From: Caldimicrobium sp.
GTDB lineage: Bacteria > Desulfobacterota > Thermodesulfobacteria > Thermodesulfobacteriales > Thermodesulfobacteriaceae
NCBI GenBank assembly: GCA_025059715.1
Contig: JANXCE010000022.1
Span: 1-39,216 of the forward strand
Length of the DNA stretch: 39,216 nucleotides
Direction: 5' to 3'
The translations under genes were made by a program, and so were the position numbers. How positions within the stretch are numbered: position 1 is the first letter of the stretch; each line of letters begins with the position of its first letter. Shown one piece after another: positions 1 through 11,000 of this stretch. Under the pieces are notes generated by a model. It was not told where the DNA came from. It made no database searches and saw only the letters and a list, made by a program, of their open reading frames with translations.

Positions 1-528
1 AGTATAAGTGGGAGGGGAACGGTGGTAACTGGGAAGGTGGAGAGAGGGGTATTGAGGCCTGGAGATGAGGTGGAGGTAGTGGGGCTTAGGCCGACGATAA
101 AGACGGTGGCTACAAGCATAGAGATGTTTAGGAAGATATTAGATGAGGCTTTACCTGGGGATAATGTAGGAGTATTGTTGAGGGGTGTAGGGAAGGATGA
201 TGTGGAGAGGGGGCAGGTTTTGGCGAAACCTGGGAGTATTAAGCCATATCGGAGGTTTAAGGCTGAGGTATATGTATTGAAGAAGGAGGAGGGAGGAAGG
301 CACACGCCGTTTTTTAATGGGTATAGGCCGCAGTTTTATTTTAGGACGACTGATGTGACGGGGGTGGTGAGTTTGCCGAGTGGTGTGGAGATGGTGATGC
401 CAGGGGACAATGTGGAGTTAGAGGTGGAGTTGATAAAGCCTGTTGCATTGGAGGAGGGTTTGAGGTTTGCGATAAGGGAAGGAGGAAGAACAGTAGGTGC
501 GGGAGTGGTCACTAAGATAATAGAATAG
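1..528 (+). CDS. tuf: Elongation factor Tu, C-terminal part (5' truncated by window)
   Basis: EF-Tu is the GTPase that delivers aminoacyl-tRNA to the ribosome. Only the last 175 residues are present, open from base 1 ([16 protein letters not shown]) to TAG at 526-528. They cover domains 2 and 3, including [20 protein letters not shown] and the C-terminal [13 protein letters not shown], and correspond to about residue 219 onward of a usual protein of about 393 residues. The G domain lies outside the window. Downstream are rpmG, tRNA-Trp, secE and nusG, the usual neighbours of tufB. Codon use is notably G-ending (GGG, GTG, TTG, AGG), unlike the ribosomal genes that follow. A second tuf starts at 39156 in the same orientation. 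Confidence 0.98.
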   Translation, partial: SISGRGTVVTGKVERGVLRPGDEVEVVGLRPTIKTVATSIEMFRKILDEALPGDNVGVLLRGVGKDDVERGQVLAKPGSIKPYRRFKAEVYVLKKEEGGRHTPFFNGYRPQFYFRTTDVTGVVSLPSGVEMVMPGDNVELEVELIKPVALEEGLRFAIREGGRTVGAGVVTKIIE

Positions 529-539
529 GAGTAATTTTT

Positions 540-710
540 ATGGCTAAAAAAGGTGAGGTAAGAATAACTATACATTTGCAGTGCACAGAGTGTAAAAGGA
601 TAAATTATACGACCTCAAAGAATAGGAGAAATACTCCAGATAGGTTGGAATTGAAGAAATACTGCCCTTGGGATAGAAAGCATACTCCCCATAAAGAGGT
701 TAAAAAGTAG
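540..710 (+). CDS. rpmG: 50S ribosomal protein L33
   Basis: A 56-residue large-subunit protein beginning [20 protein letters not shown], with ATG 11 nt after the tuf stop and a GGAGTAA-type Shine-Dalgarno. L33 of the zinc-binding type carries two CxxC pairs. Here the first pair is intact (C15, C18), but the second reads YCPWDRKH, so the fourth ligand is Asp (D44) instead of Cys. The remainder ([18 protein letters not shown]) is canonical. The last two bases of the TAG stop are also the first two bases of the following tRNA-Trp. The gene is too short for many ORF callers but is certain by sequence and context. Confidence 0.96.
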   Translation: MAKKGEVRITIHLQCTECKRINYTTSKNRRNTPDRLELKKYCPWDRKHTPHKEVKK

Positions 711-782
711 GGCAGTAGCTCAAGTTGGCAGAGCATCGGACTCCAAATCCGAAGGCTGGGGGTTCGAGTCCCTCCTGCCCTG
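709..782 (+). tRNA. trnW: tRNA-Trp (CCA anticodon)
   Basis: Cloverleaf with acceptor AGGGCAG/CTGCCCT, D arm GCTC..GAGC, anticodon stem TCGGA/TCCGA with loop CTCCAAA (anticodon CCA), T arm GGGGG TTCGAGT CCCTC and discriminator G. CCA is not encoded (the next bases are CAA). It sits between rpmG and secE, a common location for tRNA-Trp. It overlaps the rpmG stop codon by two bases, so excision of the tRNA from a common transcript would cut the rpmG message at its stop codon. Confidence 0.97.
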
Positions 783-808
783 CAATATCTTTGATATGAT
801 AAAGGATA

Positions 809-1039
809 ATGGTTGAGCTATTAAAAAAAGCAAGCCCACAGAGTGCGTCGAATATAATTAATAGAGGGCTAAGATTTTTAAAGGAAGTAAAAATAGAAGG
901 CCAAAAGATTACCTGGGCGGGAAGAAAGCAGGTGTTAATGAGTAGTTTAATGGTAATCTTTTTAAGTATCTTTATTGGTGCCTATTTAGGGCTGTTGGAT
1001 ATTATTTATAATTTTATTATATCGCTTCTGGTGAAATAA
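809..1039 (+). CDS. secE: Preprotein translocase subunit SecE
   Basis: A 76-residue SecE, the small essential subunit of the SecYEG channel in the inner membrane. It has an amphipathic N-terminal region (RGLRFLKEVKIEGQKITW, with the KxxxW motif typical of SecE) and a single transmembrane helix at about residues 46-72. Position between tRNA-Trp and nusG is canonical. ATG start at 809; the stop lies one base before the nusG start, so the two are translationally close. Confidence 0.96.
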   Translation: MVELLKKASPQSASNIINRGLRFLKEVKIEGQKITWAGRKQVLMSSLMVIFLSIFIGAYLGLLDIIYNFIISLLVK

Positions 1040-1040
1040 A

Positions 1041-1571
1041 GTGGGTAAGGATTGGTATTCTATTCAAGTTTGGGCAGGAAAAGAAGAGGAAATAAAGGAT
1101 AAGTTATTAGCCTTGCTTGAGGAACGGGGACTTAGTAGTAAAGTAGAGCAAGTCTTTCTTCCTCCACCAAAGGAAATTGAATTGGTTTTTTCGCCTGAAA
1201 GACATGAAAAGAGACGGTTTTATTCGGGGTATTTCCTTCTTTATGGTGAAATTGACGAAGATCTAAAGACTTTTATAAAATCCTTAGAGGGAGTATTAGA
1301 TGTAACTGGCGGAGATAAACTATATTTTTATAGAACTGAAGAGGTTGAAAGACTTAAAGGTAATTTAGTTGTTGAGGAGATAAAACCAAAACCTCGCTAC
1401 CAATTTATGGCTGGAGATAGAGTTAAGATCATCGAAGGTCCCTTTGCTAACTTTATAGGAACCGTAGAGGAGGTTAAACCCGATAAGGGAAAGGTAAGGG
1501 TATTAGTGAGTATCTTTGGTAGGGAGACTCCCGTTGATATAGATTTTACAAATTTACAGAAGATCTCTTAG
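1041..1571 (+). CDS. nusG: Transcription termination/antitermination factor NusG
   Basis: A 176-residue NusG. The N-terminal NGN domain (KDWYSIQVWAGKEEEIKDKL) binds RNA polymerase, and the C-terminal KOW domain (about residues 125-175, GDRVKIIEGPFANFIGTV) binds Rho or S10. GTG start one base after the secE stop. It travels with the L11/L1 operon as in most bacteria. No insertion in the NGN domain and normal length. Confidence 0.97.
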   Translation: MGKDWYSIQVWAGKEEEIKDKLLALLEERGLSSKVEQVFLPPPKEIELVFSPERHEKRRFYSGYFLLYGEIDEDLKTFIKSLEGVLDVTGGDKLYFYRTEEVERLKGNLVVEEIKPKPRYQFMAGDRVKIIEGPFANFIGTVEEVKPDKGKVRVLVSIFGRETPVDIDFTNLQKIS

Positions 1572-1586
1572 GGAGGCAAGTAGAGT

Positions 1587-2012
1587 ATGGCTAAAAAGGT
1601 TGTGGCTCAAATAAAACTCCAATTACCTGCTGGGCAAGCAACTCCAGCACCACCTGTAGGTCCGGCCTTGGGGCAACATGGGGTAAATATTATGGAGTTT
1701 GTTAAGGCTTTTAATGAAAAGACTAGAGGTCAAGAGGGATATATAATACCTGTGGTAATAACTGTGTATGCGGACAGATCTTTCACTTTTGAATTAAAGA
1801 CTCCTCCTGCCTCAGTGCTTCTTAAAAAGGCAGCAGGGATTGAAACTGGAGCGCATAATACAAAAAAAGAGAAGGTTGGCACCATAACTCGAAAACAATT
1901 AGAGGAAATTGCTAAGACAAAGATGGCAGATATGACTGCTGCTTCCCTTGAGGCAGCAATCAGAACTATTGAAGGAACTGCTAAAAGCATGGGAATTGAA
2001 ATAGTGGACTAA
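1587..2012 (+). CDS. rplK: 50S ribosomal protein L11
   Basis: A 141-residue L11, part of the GTPase-associated centre of the 50S subunit, which binds 23S rRNA around the thiostrepton site. The start reads [20 protein letters not shown], followed by the conserved [22 protein letters not shown] and a normal C-terminal RNA-binding domain with TIRKQ-like helix residues. Shine-Dalgarno GGGAGG lies upstream of ATG 1587. Cotranscribed with nusG and rplA. Confidence 0.98.
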   Translation: MAKKVVAQIKLQLPAGQATPAPPVGPALGQHGVNIMEFVKAFNEKTRGQEGYIIPVVITVYADRSFTFELKTPPASVLLKKAAGIETGAHNTKKEKVGTITRKQLEEIAKTKMADMTAASLEAAIRTIEGTAKSMGIEIVD

Positions 2013-2024
2013 AGGAGAAAGGCT

Positions 2025-2747
2025 ATGCCAAGAAGGGGTAAAAAGTATTTGACAGCATTATCCAAGATTGACCGAATCAAAAAATATAGTTTTGAGGAGG
2101 CAGTAAAGCTTGCTTTAGAAAATGCTTATGCTAAATTTGATGAAACTGTAGAGGTAGCAGTAGTCTTAGGGGTAGATCCACGCCATGCGGATCAGATGGT
2201 GAGAGGTTCAGTGGTTTTACCCCATGGAACAGGAAAGGTTGCTCGAGTGTTAGTTTTTGCCAAAGGGGAAAAGGCAAAAGAAGCGTTAGAGGCGGGAGCA
2301 GATTTTGTGGGAGATGAAGACCTTATAAAAAAGATCCAAGAGGAAAATTGGCTTGAATTTGATAAGGTCATTGCTACACCTGATCTTATGGGACAGGTGA
2401 GCAGATTGGGAAAGATCTTGGGGCCAAGGGGTCTTATGCCCAGTGCTAAGACTGGAACTGTTACTTTTGAAGTTGCTAAAGCGGTAAGGGACATTAAAGC
2501 GGGTAAAGTAGATTTTAAAGTTGATCGAGCTGGGGTTTTACATGCCCCAGTGGGAAAGGTATCCTTTGGACAAAAGAAAATCTTAGAAAATTTATGTGCC
2601 CTTTTTGAGGCCATATTAAAGGCAAAGCCCGCCTCAGCTAAAGGGCAGTATATAAAAGGTATTACCCTTTCGACTACAATGGGACCAGGGATTAAGGTTG
2701 ACATAAACGATTTGAGAAACCTGCTACATAAATATTCTGGAGACTAA
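2025..2747 (+). CDS. rplA: 50S ribosomal protein L1
   Basis: A 240-residue L1, which forms the mobile stalk at the E site and in many bacteria represses its own L11-L1 operon. It shows [20 protein letters not shown], the [19 protein letters not shown] block, [16 protein letters not shown] and a C-terminal [11 protein letters not shown]. The start is 12 nt after rplK, preceded by AGGAG. Length is normal for the family. Confidence 0.98.
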   Translation: MPRRGKKYLTALSKIDRIKKYSFEEAVKLALENAYAKFDETVEVAVVLGVDPRHADQMVRGSVVLPHGTGKVARVLVFAKGEKAKEALEAGADFVGDEDLIKKIQEENWLEFDKVIATPDLMGQVSRLGKILGPRGLMPSAKTGTVTFEVAKAVRDIKAGKVDFKVDRAGVLHAPVGKVSFGQKKILENLCALFEAILKAKPASAKGQYIKGITLSTTMGPGIKVDINDLRNLLHKYSGD

Positions 2748-2749
2748 AG

Positions 2750-2900
2750 TATATATTTTTGGCCAAAAGGTGCTCTCATCTTTTGGGGAGCCCTTTGAGG
2801 CCCAAGATAAGTAGGCGCCCCTTGAGTGGCTTAATTAAGGCTCTAAGGCCTTAGCCTACTTTAGGCGAAAGGGTACCCTTTCAGGTTTTAATTAAAATTT
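2750..2900 (+). ncRNA. L10 leader (rplJL autoregulatory 5' UTR)
   Basis: About 165 bases separate rplA from rplJ in an otherwise tightly packed operon. They contain short paired elements such as CCAAAAG...CTTTTGG, AAGGCTCTAAGGCCTTAGCC and AAAGGGTACCCTTT. This is where the conserved L10(L12)4-binding leader lies in bacteria, and it represses rplJL translation when L10 is in excess. The call rests on position and visible inverted repeats; a covariance search was not possible. Confidence 0.7.
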
Positions 2901-2913
2901 AAGGAGGTATGCC

Positions 2914-3444
2914 TTGATCACCCGTGCAAAAAAAGAAGAAATGTTAAAAGCCTTGCAGGAAAAGTTGCAACGCTCCGAGGCGGTTTTTATTGCCTCTTTC
3001 AGAGGATTTAAAGTATCTGAGGTAAATGAAATTAGAAGACTTATCAGAGAAAAAGGAGGTGAATATAGAGTTTATAAAAATACTCTAATTAGAATAGGAA
3101 GTGAAAACACACCCTTTCGAGCTATTATGGACTATGTAGAAGGCCCAACTGCTTTGGTGTTTTCCTACAAAGATCCAGTAGAAATTGCTAAGGTTTTGAA
3201 GGAGTTCATTAAGACACATCCTAACTTGCAATTGAGAGGACTGGTGATTAAGGGTAAAGGATATGATAGTCAGGTCATTGATGAATTAGTAAAGCTTCCA
3301 CCTAAAGAAATTCTTTTAGCTCAGCTTTTAGGAACCATTCAAGCTCCACTTTCGGGTTTTGTGGGCGTATTGTCCGCAGTGATACGGAATTTTCTTTATG
3401 TTCTAAAAGCAATTGAGGAAAAGAAAGGAAAAGGAGAAAGCTAA
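2914..3444 (+). CDS. rplJ: 50S ribosomal protein L10
   Basis: A 176-residue L10, the stalk base that anchors L7/L12 dimers. TTG start at 2914, chosen because AAGGAGG at 2901-2907 is correctly spaced and the ATG at 2909 runs straight into TGA. It contains FRGFKVSEVNEIRRLIREKG, YRVYKNTLIRIG and LVIKGKGYD, with the C-terminal helix that docks L12. It is preceded by the putative L10 leader, which implies autogenous control. Confidence 0.97.
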   Translation: MITRAKKEEMLKALQEKLQRSEAVFIASFRGFKVSEVNEIRRLIREKGGEYRVYKNTLIRIGSENTPFRAIMDYVEGPTALVFSYKDPVEIAKVLKEFIKTHPNLQLRGLVIKGKGYDSQVIDELVKLPPKEILLAQLLGTIQAPLSGFVGVLSAVIRNFLYVLKAIEEKKGKGES

Positions 3445-3489
3445 TTAAGTATTAAGAGAAGAAAATAAATAAAAAAGGAGGGTAAAGAA

Positions 3490-3879
3490 ATGGCGGTAAC
3501 AAAAGAAGAGGTTATTGAATTTATTTCTAACATGACGGTTCTTGAACTTTCTCAATTTATCAAAGAGCTGGAAGAGAAGTTTGGGGTTACTGCTGTTGCA
3601 CCTGTGGCTGCAGTGGCTGCCATGCCTGGGATAACTGCTCCAGCAGAGGCCGCACCTGTAGAAGAAAAAACGGAGTTTGATGTTATTCTCACAGAGGTTG
3701 GTGCTAATAAGATTAATGTCATCAAAGTAGTTAGAGAGCTTACAGGCCTTGGGCTTAAGGAGGCTAAGGATTTAGTAGAATCTGCACCAAAGCCCATTAA
3801 AACTGGCATCCCCAAGGCGGAAGCTGAGGAAATTAAAAAGAAATTAGAAGAAGTAGGAGCTAAGGTAGAAATTAAGTAA
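3490..3879 (+). CDS. rplL: 50S ribosomal protein L7/L12
   Basis: A 129-residue L7/L12 that recruits translational GTPases. It has an N-terminal dimerisation region (residues 1-35), an Ala/Val/Pro-rich hinge ([20 protein letters not shown]) and a C-terminal domain with [20 protein letters not shown] and [20 protein letters not shown]. Strong Shine-Dalgarno AAGGAGGG upstream of ATG. Its transcript runs into a hairpin before rpoB, which could set the excess of L12 over polymerase subunits. Confidence 0.98.
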   Translation: MAVTKEEVIEFISNMTVLELSQFIKELEEKFGVTAVAPVAAVAAMPGITAPAEAAPVEEKTEFDVILTEVGANKINVIKVVRELTGLGLKEAKDLVESAPKPIKTGIPKAEAEEIKKKLEEVGAKVEIK

Positions 3880-3915
3880 TCTTGACAAATTATATTATCT
3901 CGATAATCTTTTTTA

Positions 3916-3942
3916 AGGGTTTTCCCTTTGGGGGAAAACCCT
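3916..3942 (+). terminator. rplL-rpoB intergenic hairpin (attenuator or processing site)
   Basis: A perfect 11-bp stem, AGGGTTTTCCC (3916-3926) with GGGAAAACCCT (3932-3942), and a 5-base loop. It is followed by CATAGTCTTTTTATATT, with a short T run not directly abutting the stem. In E. coli the equivalent gap holds an attenuator and an RNase III site that uncouple L12 from beta synthesis. The same role is inferred here from position and shape. Confidence 0.7.
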
Positions 3943-3982
3943 CATAGTCTTTTTATATTCATTAAAAGGAGGTAAATCAGGG

Positions 3983-6900
3983 ATGTCCGAACTAAACAGG
4001 ACTTTGAGGATAAGAAAAAGTTTCGCCAAGGTAAAACAAATTGCAGATCTGCCTGATTTGATAGCTATTCCCAAAAGTTCCTATGAACTATTCTTACAGG
4101 CGAGTACCCCCCCAGAACACAGGCAAGAAGTTGGTATCCACAGATGCTTTAAAACAATCTTTCCTATTAAGGATTATGCAGAGACTGCAGTATTAGAATA
4201 TCTTGATTATAAAATATTACCTCCGGAATACGAGCCCTCGGAAGCTAAGGATAAGGGACAAAGCTATGAAGCTTCCATGAAATTGAGAGTTAGGCTCGTA
4301 ACTTACGATATAGATCCTCACACCGGTGTGAAGAGTATTAGAGACATAAAGGAGCAGGAGCTTTACTTTGGAACCATCCCTCAGATGACTGAGGATGGCA
4401 GATTTATTATAAATGGCACCGAAAGGGCAGTGGTAAATCAATTACAAAGATCACCAGGCGTAATCTTTGAAAAAGAAAAAACCCAAGCTAAGGCAGGAAG
4501 ACTTACCTATATTGGAAGGGTAATTCCTGTTAAGGGATCTTGGATTGATTTTATTTATGATTATAAAGGAAGATTTTTTGTAAGGATTGATAAAAGGAAG
4601 AATATATCTGCTACGGTCTTTCTCAAGGCTATGGGATTAAGTGAGGAAGCTATTCTTAATCTATTTTATCCCAGAGAGAGGTATTATCTTCTGGAAGAGG
4701 GTGTGGAAAGAGAGCTTGATTTTGAGATTCTATCGGGACAAAAGGCGGAGGTTGATTTTATCCACCCTGAAACTGGAGAGGTTTTGATTAAGAAGGGTAA
4801 GGTTATAAGTAGCGGAGTAATAAAAAAATTTAAAGAATTAGGGATTAAAAGAATTAAGGGCGAAGACAAAATGCTTCTTGGTAAAATCTCTGCTAAGGAA
4901 ATCGTGGATAAGGAGACAGGAGAGGTATTACTTCCTCTTAATACTGAGATCACAGAGGAAACCCTAAGGATTTTAAGATCCAAGGGGATAAAGGAGATAG
5001 ATGTAATTTTTACGGATATTCATCGTTACTCTTTGGCTTTAAGAGAGTCTTTAAAAGCCGATAAGGCTAAGGATAAGGAACAAGCACTTTTAGAAATATA
5101 TCGTAAAATGAGACCTACAAGCCCAGCTAATCTTGAAGTAGCTAGTGCTTATTTTAACTCTTTATTTTTCGATTTACAAACTTACGATCTTTCCGAGATT
5201 GGAAGATATAAGATTAATCTTAGATTAGGTCTGGATATACCAATAACCCATCGAACCCTTACTTTAGACGATGTTATTGCTATTTTAAAGGAACTAATAA
5301 GACTTAAAGAGGAGGAAGAGGAAGGAGACGATATAGATAGCCTTTCTAATCGCAGAGTGAGAGCGGTAGGTGAGTTAGTGGAAAATCAATTTCTGATAGG
5401 TCTTATGCGACTGGAAAGGCTTGTTAAAGAAAAGCTTCAGCTCCAAGAGGTAGAAAATCTTACTCCTGGGGACCTTATAAACAGTAAACCGGTGCTTTCC
5501 GCAGTAAAGGAGTTTTTTGCTCAGGGACAGCTTTCTCAGTTTATGGATCAAACTAATGTGTTATCCATGTTAACTCATAAGAGGAGACTTTCTGCTCTTG
5601 GTCCAGGGGGACTAACCAGAGAGCGGGCTGGTTTTGAGGTAAGAGATGTGCATCCGAGTCATTATGGAAGAATATGTCCTATTGAGACACCCGAGGGACC
5701 AAATATTGGTCTTATTGTTTCACCTACCACCTATGCCAAAACGAATCCCTTTGGTTTTCTTGAAACCCCCTATAGGTTAGTGAAAAACGGACGGGTCACT
5801 GATCAAATCATTTATCTTAATGCTGCAGAGGAAAAGGACTTGGTTATTGCCCAGTCAACTATTGATATAGACCCCTATGGTTATATCATTTCTGAAGTTG
5901 TTCCAGCAAGGAAGAATGGAGAGTTTATCATGGCTCGAAGAGAAGAGGTAGATTTAGTCGACCTTTTCCCAGCGCAAATTGTGAGCGTATCTACCTCTCT
6001 TATCCCCTTTTTGGAACATGATGATGCTAATCGTGCTCTTATGGGATCAAACATGCAAAGGCAGGCAGTGCCTTTGATAAAAGCTAAAGCCCCTTTGATA
6101 GGATCGGGAATGGAGCGAAGTGTGGCGAGACACTCTGGGTTCTTGCTTGTTGCGGAAAAGGACGGAGTAGTGGAAAATGTAGATAGTCAAAGAATTGTTG
6201 TGCGATATGATGGTGATCAAGGGGGATTGCCCGAGGTAAAGGTTTACAATCTAATAAAGTGGGTTAAATCTAATCAAAATACTACTTTTAACCAAAAACC
6301 AGTAGTCTATCCCGGTCAAAGGATTCGAAAGGGAGATATTTTAGCAGATGGACCTTCCATTGAACAAGGGGAATTAGCCCTGGGTAAGGATGTATTAGTA
6401 GCCTTTATGCCCTGGAGGGGATATAACTTTGAAGATTCTATAATTATTTCAGAGCGTTTGGTGAGGGATGATGTTTTTACTTCCATTCACATAGAGGAAT
6501 TTGAGTGCGTAGCTCGTGAAACAAAGTTGGGGAAAGAGGAAATAACCAGGGATCTTCCCAATATAAGTGAAGAGGCTTTGTTGCATCTTGACAAAAGTGG
6601 TATCGTTCAGATTGGTAGCTATGTTAGGCCCGGAGACATATTGGTGGGGAAGGTAACTCCAAAGGGTGAAACTACTCTAACTGCGGAAGAGAGACTTCTG
6701 AGGGCTATTTTCGGAGAGAAAGCTAAGGATGTAAAGGATACATCTTTGAGAGTTCCTGCAGGAATTGAGGGAATTGTAATTGATACCAAGGTTTTGACTC
6801 GAAAGGGAGTAGAAAAGGATAGTCGCGCCAGACAAAAAGAGGACGAGGCTATAGCTAAGATCTTAAGGAATCAGGCAGATTTATTAGAGGTATTAAAGAG

Positions 6901-8068
6901 AAGTCTGCTTCATAAACTTGCTCAGCTTCTTGAAGGGGTCGAGGCTACAGGGACCCTTGAGTGGGAAGAGGAAGTCCTATTGAAGAAAGGTGAAAAATTT
7001 ACAAAGGAGATAATTTTAAATTTACCTACCGCTCTTATTTCAAAGCTAAGAGAAGTGGTGCCGCAAGAGAAGAAGGCAATTGTGCAAGAATTGGTGAAGG
7101 GATTTGAAAGGAGAAGAAAGGAAATTTTAGAGGAATATGAAGCAAAGATAAATAAGATTAAACAAGGTGAGGAACTTCCTCCAGGGGTCTTAAAAATTGT
7201 AAAGGTTTATGTAGCTATGAAGAGGAAGCTACAACCTGGAGACAAGATGGCAGGTCGCCATGGAAATAAGGGAGTTGTTTCTAAGATTGTCCCTATTGAG
7301 GACATGCCCTTTTTACCCGATGGAAGACCTATAGATATTATACTTTCTCCGCTGGGAGTTCCCTCCCGAATGAATATAGGCCAGCTTCTTGAAACTCACT
7401 TAGGTTGGGCTTGTAAGGAGTTGGGAGCTAAAATAGCTAAATTAGCTCAATCTTATGATGTGATTGCAGTAAAAGCCCTTTTAAAAGAAATATTTAGTCC
7501 AGAGGAATATGAGAAATTAGTAGAAGGTAAAAGTGATGAGGAGATATTAGAGTTAGCGAAAGCCTTTGAAGATGGAATTCCTATTGCTACTCCTGTTTTT
7601 GCGGGGGCAAAGGAAGATGAGATTAAAAAATGGCTAAGATTGGCAGGTCTTGATGAAAGTGGCACTACGATTTTATACGATGGTATGACTGGAGAGCCCT
7701 TCATGGAGAAGATAACTGTAGGGGTGATGCATATGTTAAAGCTTCATCACTTGGTAGATGATAAAATTCATGCCCGTTCAACTGGACCATATTCTCTAAT
7801 TACTCAACAACCCTTAGGTGGTAAGTCCCAGTTTGGTGGGCAGAGATTAGGGGAGATGGAGGTCTGGGCTATTGAAGCCTATGGAGCGGCTTATACCTTA
7901 CAGGAGTTTTTGACAGTAAAAAGCGACGATGTGGAGGGAAGAACCAAAATGTATGAAAAACTTGTTAAAGGTAAAAACTTTCTGGAGGCAGGTTTACCAG
8001 AGAGTTTCCGAGTCCTCACTAAGGAACTTCAGGGATTAGCCTTGGATGTAGAATTGATAGAGGAGTAA
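3983..8068 (+). CDS. rpoB: DNA-directed RNA polymerase subunit beta
   Basis: A 1361-residue beta subunit. Landmarks are the N-terminal [16 protein letters not shown], the rifampicin region ([27 protein letters not shown]), [20 protein letters not shown], the catalytic-region [15 protein letters not shown], the [19 protein letters not shown] block and the C-terminal [18 protein letters not shown]. An AAAGGAGG Shine-Dalgarno precedes ATG 3983. In rifampicin cluster I the usual Pro (E. coli P520) is Val (V526 here). Cotranscribed with rpoC 24 nt downstream. Confidence 0.99.
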   Translation: MSELNRTLRIRKSFAKVKQIADLPDLIAIPKSSYELFLQASTPPEHRQEVGIHRCFKTIFPIKDYAETAVLEYLDYKILPPEYEPSEAKDKGQSYEASMKLRVRLVTYDIDPHTGVKSIRDIKEQELYFGTIPQMTEDGRFIINGTERAVVNQLQRSPGVIFEKEKTQAKAGRLTYIGRVIPVKGSWIDFIYDYKGRFFVRIDKRKNISATVFLKAMGLSEEAILNLFYPRERYYLLEEGVERELDFEILSGQKAEVDFIHPETGEVLIKKGKVISSGVIKKFKELGIKRIKGEDKMLLGKISAKEIVDKETGEVLLPLNTEITEETLRILRSKGIKEIDVIFTDIHRYSLALRESLKADKAKDKEQALLEIYRKMRPTSPANLEVASAYFNSLFFDLQTYDLSEIGRYKINLRLGLDIPITHRTLTLDDVIAILKELIRLKEEEEEGDDIDSLSNRRVRAVGELVENQFLIGLMRLERLVKEKLQLQEVENLTPGDLINSKPVLSAVKEFFAQGQLSQFMDQTNVLSMLTHKRRLSALGPGGLTRERAGFEVRDVHPSHYGRICPIETPEGPNIGLIVSPTTYAKTNPFGFLETPYRLVKNGRVTDQIIYLNAAEEKDLVIAQSTIDIDPYGYIISEVVPARKNGEFIMARREEVDLVDLFPAQIVSVSTSLIPFLEHDDANRALMGSNMQRQAVPLIKAKAPLIGSGMERSVARHSGFLLVAEKDGVVENVDSQRIVVRYDGDQGGLPEVKVYNLIKWVKSNQNTTFNQKPVVYPGQRIRKGDILADGPSIEQGELALGKDVLVAFMPWRGYNFEDSIIISERLVRDDVFTSIHIEEFECVARETKLGKEEITRDLPNISEEALLHLDKSGIVQIGSYVRPGDILVGKVTPKGETTLTAEERLLRAIFGEKAKDVKDTSLRVPAGIEGIVIDTKVLTRKGVEKDSRARQKEDEAIAKILRNQADLLEVLKRSLLHKLAQLLEGVEATGTLEWEEEVLLKKGEKFTKEIILNLPTALISKLREVVPQEKKAIVQELVKGFERRRKEILEEYEAKINKIKQGEELPPGVLKIVKVYVAMKRKLQPGDKMAGRHGNKGVVSKIVPIEDMPFLPDGRPIDIILSPLGVPSRMNIGQLLETHLGWACKELGAKIAKLAQSYDVIAVKALLKEIFSPEEYEKLVEGKSDEEILELAKAFEDGIPIATPVFAGAKEDEIKKWLRLAGLDESGTTILYDGMTGEPFMEKITVGVMHMLKLHHLVDDKIHARSTGPYSLITQQPLGGKSQFGGQRLGEMEVWAIEAYGAAYTLQEFLTVKSDDVEGRTKMYEKLVKGKNFLEAGLPESFRVLTKELQGLALDVELIEE

Positions 8069-8092
8069 AGTTTTTAAAAGGAGGAGGTAAAC

Positions 8093-11000
8093 ATGAGGGA
8101 TCTTTTAAGTATTCTGGAAAAACCAAAGGAAATAATGAGAATAAGAGCAATTAGGATAGGTCTTGCCAGTCCGGAAAAGATAAGAGAATGGAGCTACGGA
8201 GAAGTAAAAAAACCGGAGACAATAAATTATAGAACCCTAAGGCCTGAGCGCGATGGTCTTTTTTGTGCCAAAATTTTTGGGCCTGTTAGGGATTTTGAAT
8301 GTATATGTGGAAAATATAAAGGTATAAAACATAGAGGTGTAATCTGTGAAAAATGCGGGGTTGAGGTAATCCAAAGTAAGGTTCGTAGAGAAAGGTTGGG
8401 GCACATAGAGCTTGCTGCACCAGTTGCTCACATCTGGTATTTGAGGAGTATTCCCAGTAAGATAGGTCTTCTTTTAGACAAAACTCTCAAAGAGGTTGAA
8501 TCTATACTTTATTTGGAAAAATATGTAGTTATAGATAGTGAAATTGAGGAATATCCTCCAGGAACTTTGCTTAATGAAGAAAAGTATTATTTTCTACAGG
8601 AGACCTATGGAGACAAAATAAAGATTAGCACTGGTGCGGAGGCCATAGCGGAACTTCTGAAAAAACTCGACTTAGAAAAATTATCTCGGGATATTCAATT
8701 GGAAATGCAGGCTACTCAGAGTGAAGCCCGAAGAAAGAAATTAGGGAAGAGACTTCAGCTAATTAGAAATTTCATAGAGTCTGGTAATAGGCCAGAGTGG
8801 ATGATTTTGCAGGTCATACCGGTAATTCCGCCAGAGTTAAGACCTCTTGTTCCTTTGGAGGGAGGAAGATTTGCTACCTCTGATTTGAATGATCTTTATA
8901 GGCGAGTTATCAACCGAAATGTCCGTCTTAAGAAACTTATAGATCTTGATGCCCCGGAGATAATTTTAAAGAATGAAAAGAGAATGCTTCAAGAGGCAGT
9001 AGATGCCCTTTTTGATAATGGAAGAAGGGGTAGACCGGTGACAGGTCCAAACAGGCGTCCTCTAAAGAGTCTCTCAGATATCCTGAAAGGAAAACAAGGA
9101 AGATTTAGACAAAACTTACTGGGTAAAAGGGTAGACTTTTCGGGAAGATCGGTCATTGTTGCTGGTCCAGAACTTAGGATGCATCAATGTGGCCTGCCCA
9201 AAAAAATGGCTCTTGAGCTTTTTAAACCCTACATATTTAGTTGGCTTGAAAAAAATGGCTATGCCACAAACATTAAAACCGCCAAAAAGTTAGTAGAAGA
9301 GGAGCATATGGCGGTATGGGATGCCCTGGAGGAAATAGTGAGGGAATATCCTATTATGTTAAATCGTGCTCCTACGCTTCACAGACTTGGTATTCAAGCC
9401 TTTGAGCCCGTTCTTATAGATACCAAGGCTATTCAGCTTCATCCTCTGGTATGTGTGGCATATAACGCGGATTTTGACGGTGACCAGATGGCAGTGCATG
9501 TTCCCCTCTCGGTTGAAGCACAGGTGGAAAATAGAGTCTTAATACTCTCTACTAATAACATACTTCTTCCGGCAAATGGAATTCCTGTGGTATATCCTAC
9601 TCAGGATATGGTTTTAGGAATTTATTACATGACTATGGAGAGACCCTTTGCGCCTGGAGAAGGAATGGTTTTTAAAGATAAAGAGGAAGTATTCTTGGCC
9701 TATCAATCTGGAGAGATACATCTTCAGGCAAAGATAAAGGTTAGAATGGAGGGCAAACTCGTTGAGACTACTGTGGGTAGAGTAATACTTTCGACAATTG
9801 TGCCAGAGGTAATTCCCTTTGAAGAATACAACAAACCTCTTAGAAAAAAGGAACTTCAGGAATTAATTAATCTTTCATACCGGAAGGCAGGACTTAAAAA
9901 CACTGTTATTTTTGCGGATAGAATTAAAGATTTAGGATATGCTATGTCCACAAGGGCAGGGTTATCTATCTCCGTAGATTATCTTACTATTCCAGAGAAA
10001 AAGACCGAGATTCTAAAAGAAGCGGAAAATAAGATTAAAGAGCTTTGGGAGCAGTATCAAGAGGGTTTAATTACTGAGTCAGAGCGATATAATAAAGCAA
10101 TTGATATCTGGTCTACCGCTACCGAACGAGTTACGGAAGAGATGATTAAAAAGATGGAAACTAAGGTATATCAAGGACCAAGTGGTGAAAATAGAATTGG
10201 GCCTAGTTTTAATCCTGTTTATATCATGGCTTTTTCTGGAGCTCGTGGGTCGAAAGATCAAATAAGACAGTTGGCCGGTATGAGAGGGCTTATGGCTAAG
10301 CCATCAGGAGAAATCATTGAAACTCCTATTAGAAGTAATTTTAGAGAAGGCCTTTCCGTATTGGAATATTTCGTGTCAACTCATGGAGCAAGAAAGGGCC
10401 TGGCAGATACTGCTTTGAAGACTGCTAATGCGGGATACCTAACGAGAAAGCTCGTAGATGTAGCTCAAGATTGTGTTATAACTGAAGAGGATTGTGGAAC
10501 TATTGATGGTATAGAATTAGGCCATTTAGTAGAGGGTGGTGAGATTATTGAACCTGTTTGTGATAGAGTGCTGGGAAGGGTTGCCTTGGAAGACGTGGTA
10601 GATCCTTTAACTGGGGAGATTTTAGTTAGAGCCAATGAAGAAATTGATGAGGCAAAGGCAGCTAAGTTAAAGGAGGCAGGAATTGAAAGGGTAGTCATTC
10701 GGTCCGTTATAACTTGTGAGTCTAAATTTGGAGTTTGTAGAAGGTGTTATGGAAGAGATTTGGCAAGGGGCAAACTTGTGGAAATAGGAGAGGCGGTAGG
10801 TATAATTGCAGCCCAATCCATAGGAGAACCAGGCACCCAGTTAACTATGAGGACCTTTCACATAGGTGGAGCAGTGGGTAAAGCCTTGGAGCAAAGTCAG
10901 CACATAGCTCAATCTCAAGGTAAAGTAAAATTCCTGAATATTCGAGCAGTAAGAAGACCTGATGGAACCCTTGTTGCGCTCAATAGACAGGGAGAAATAG

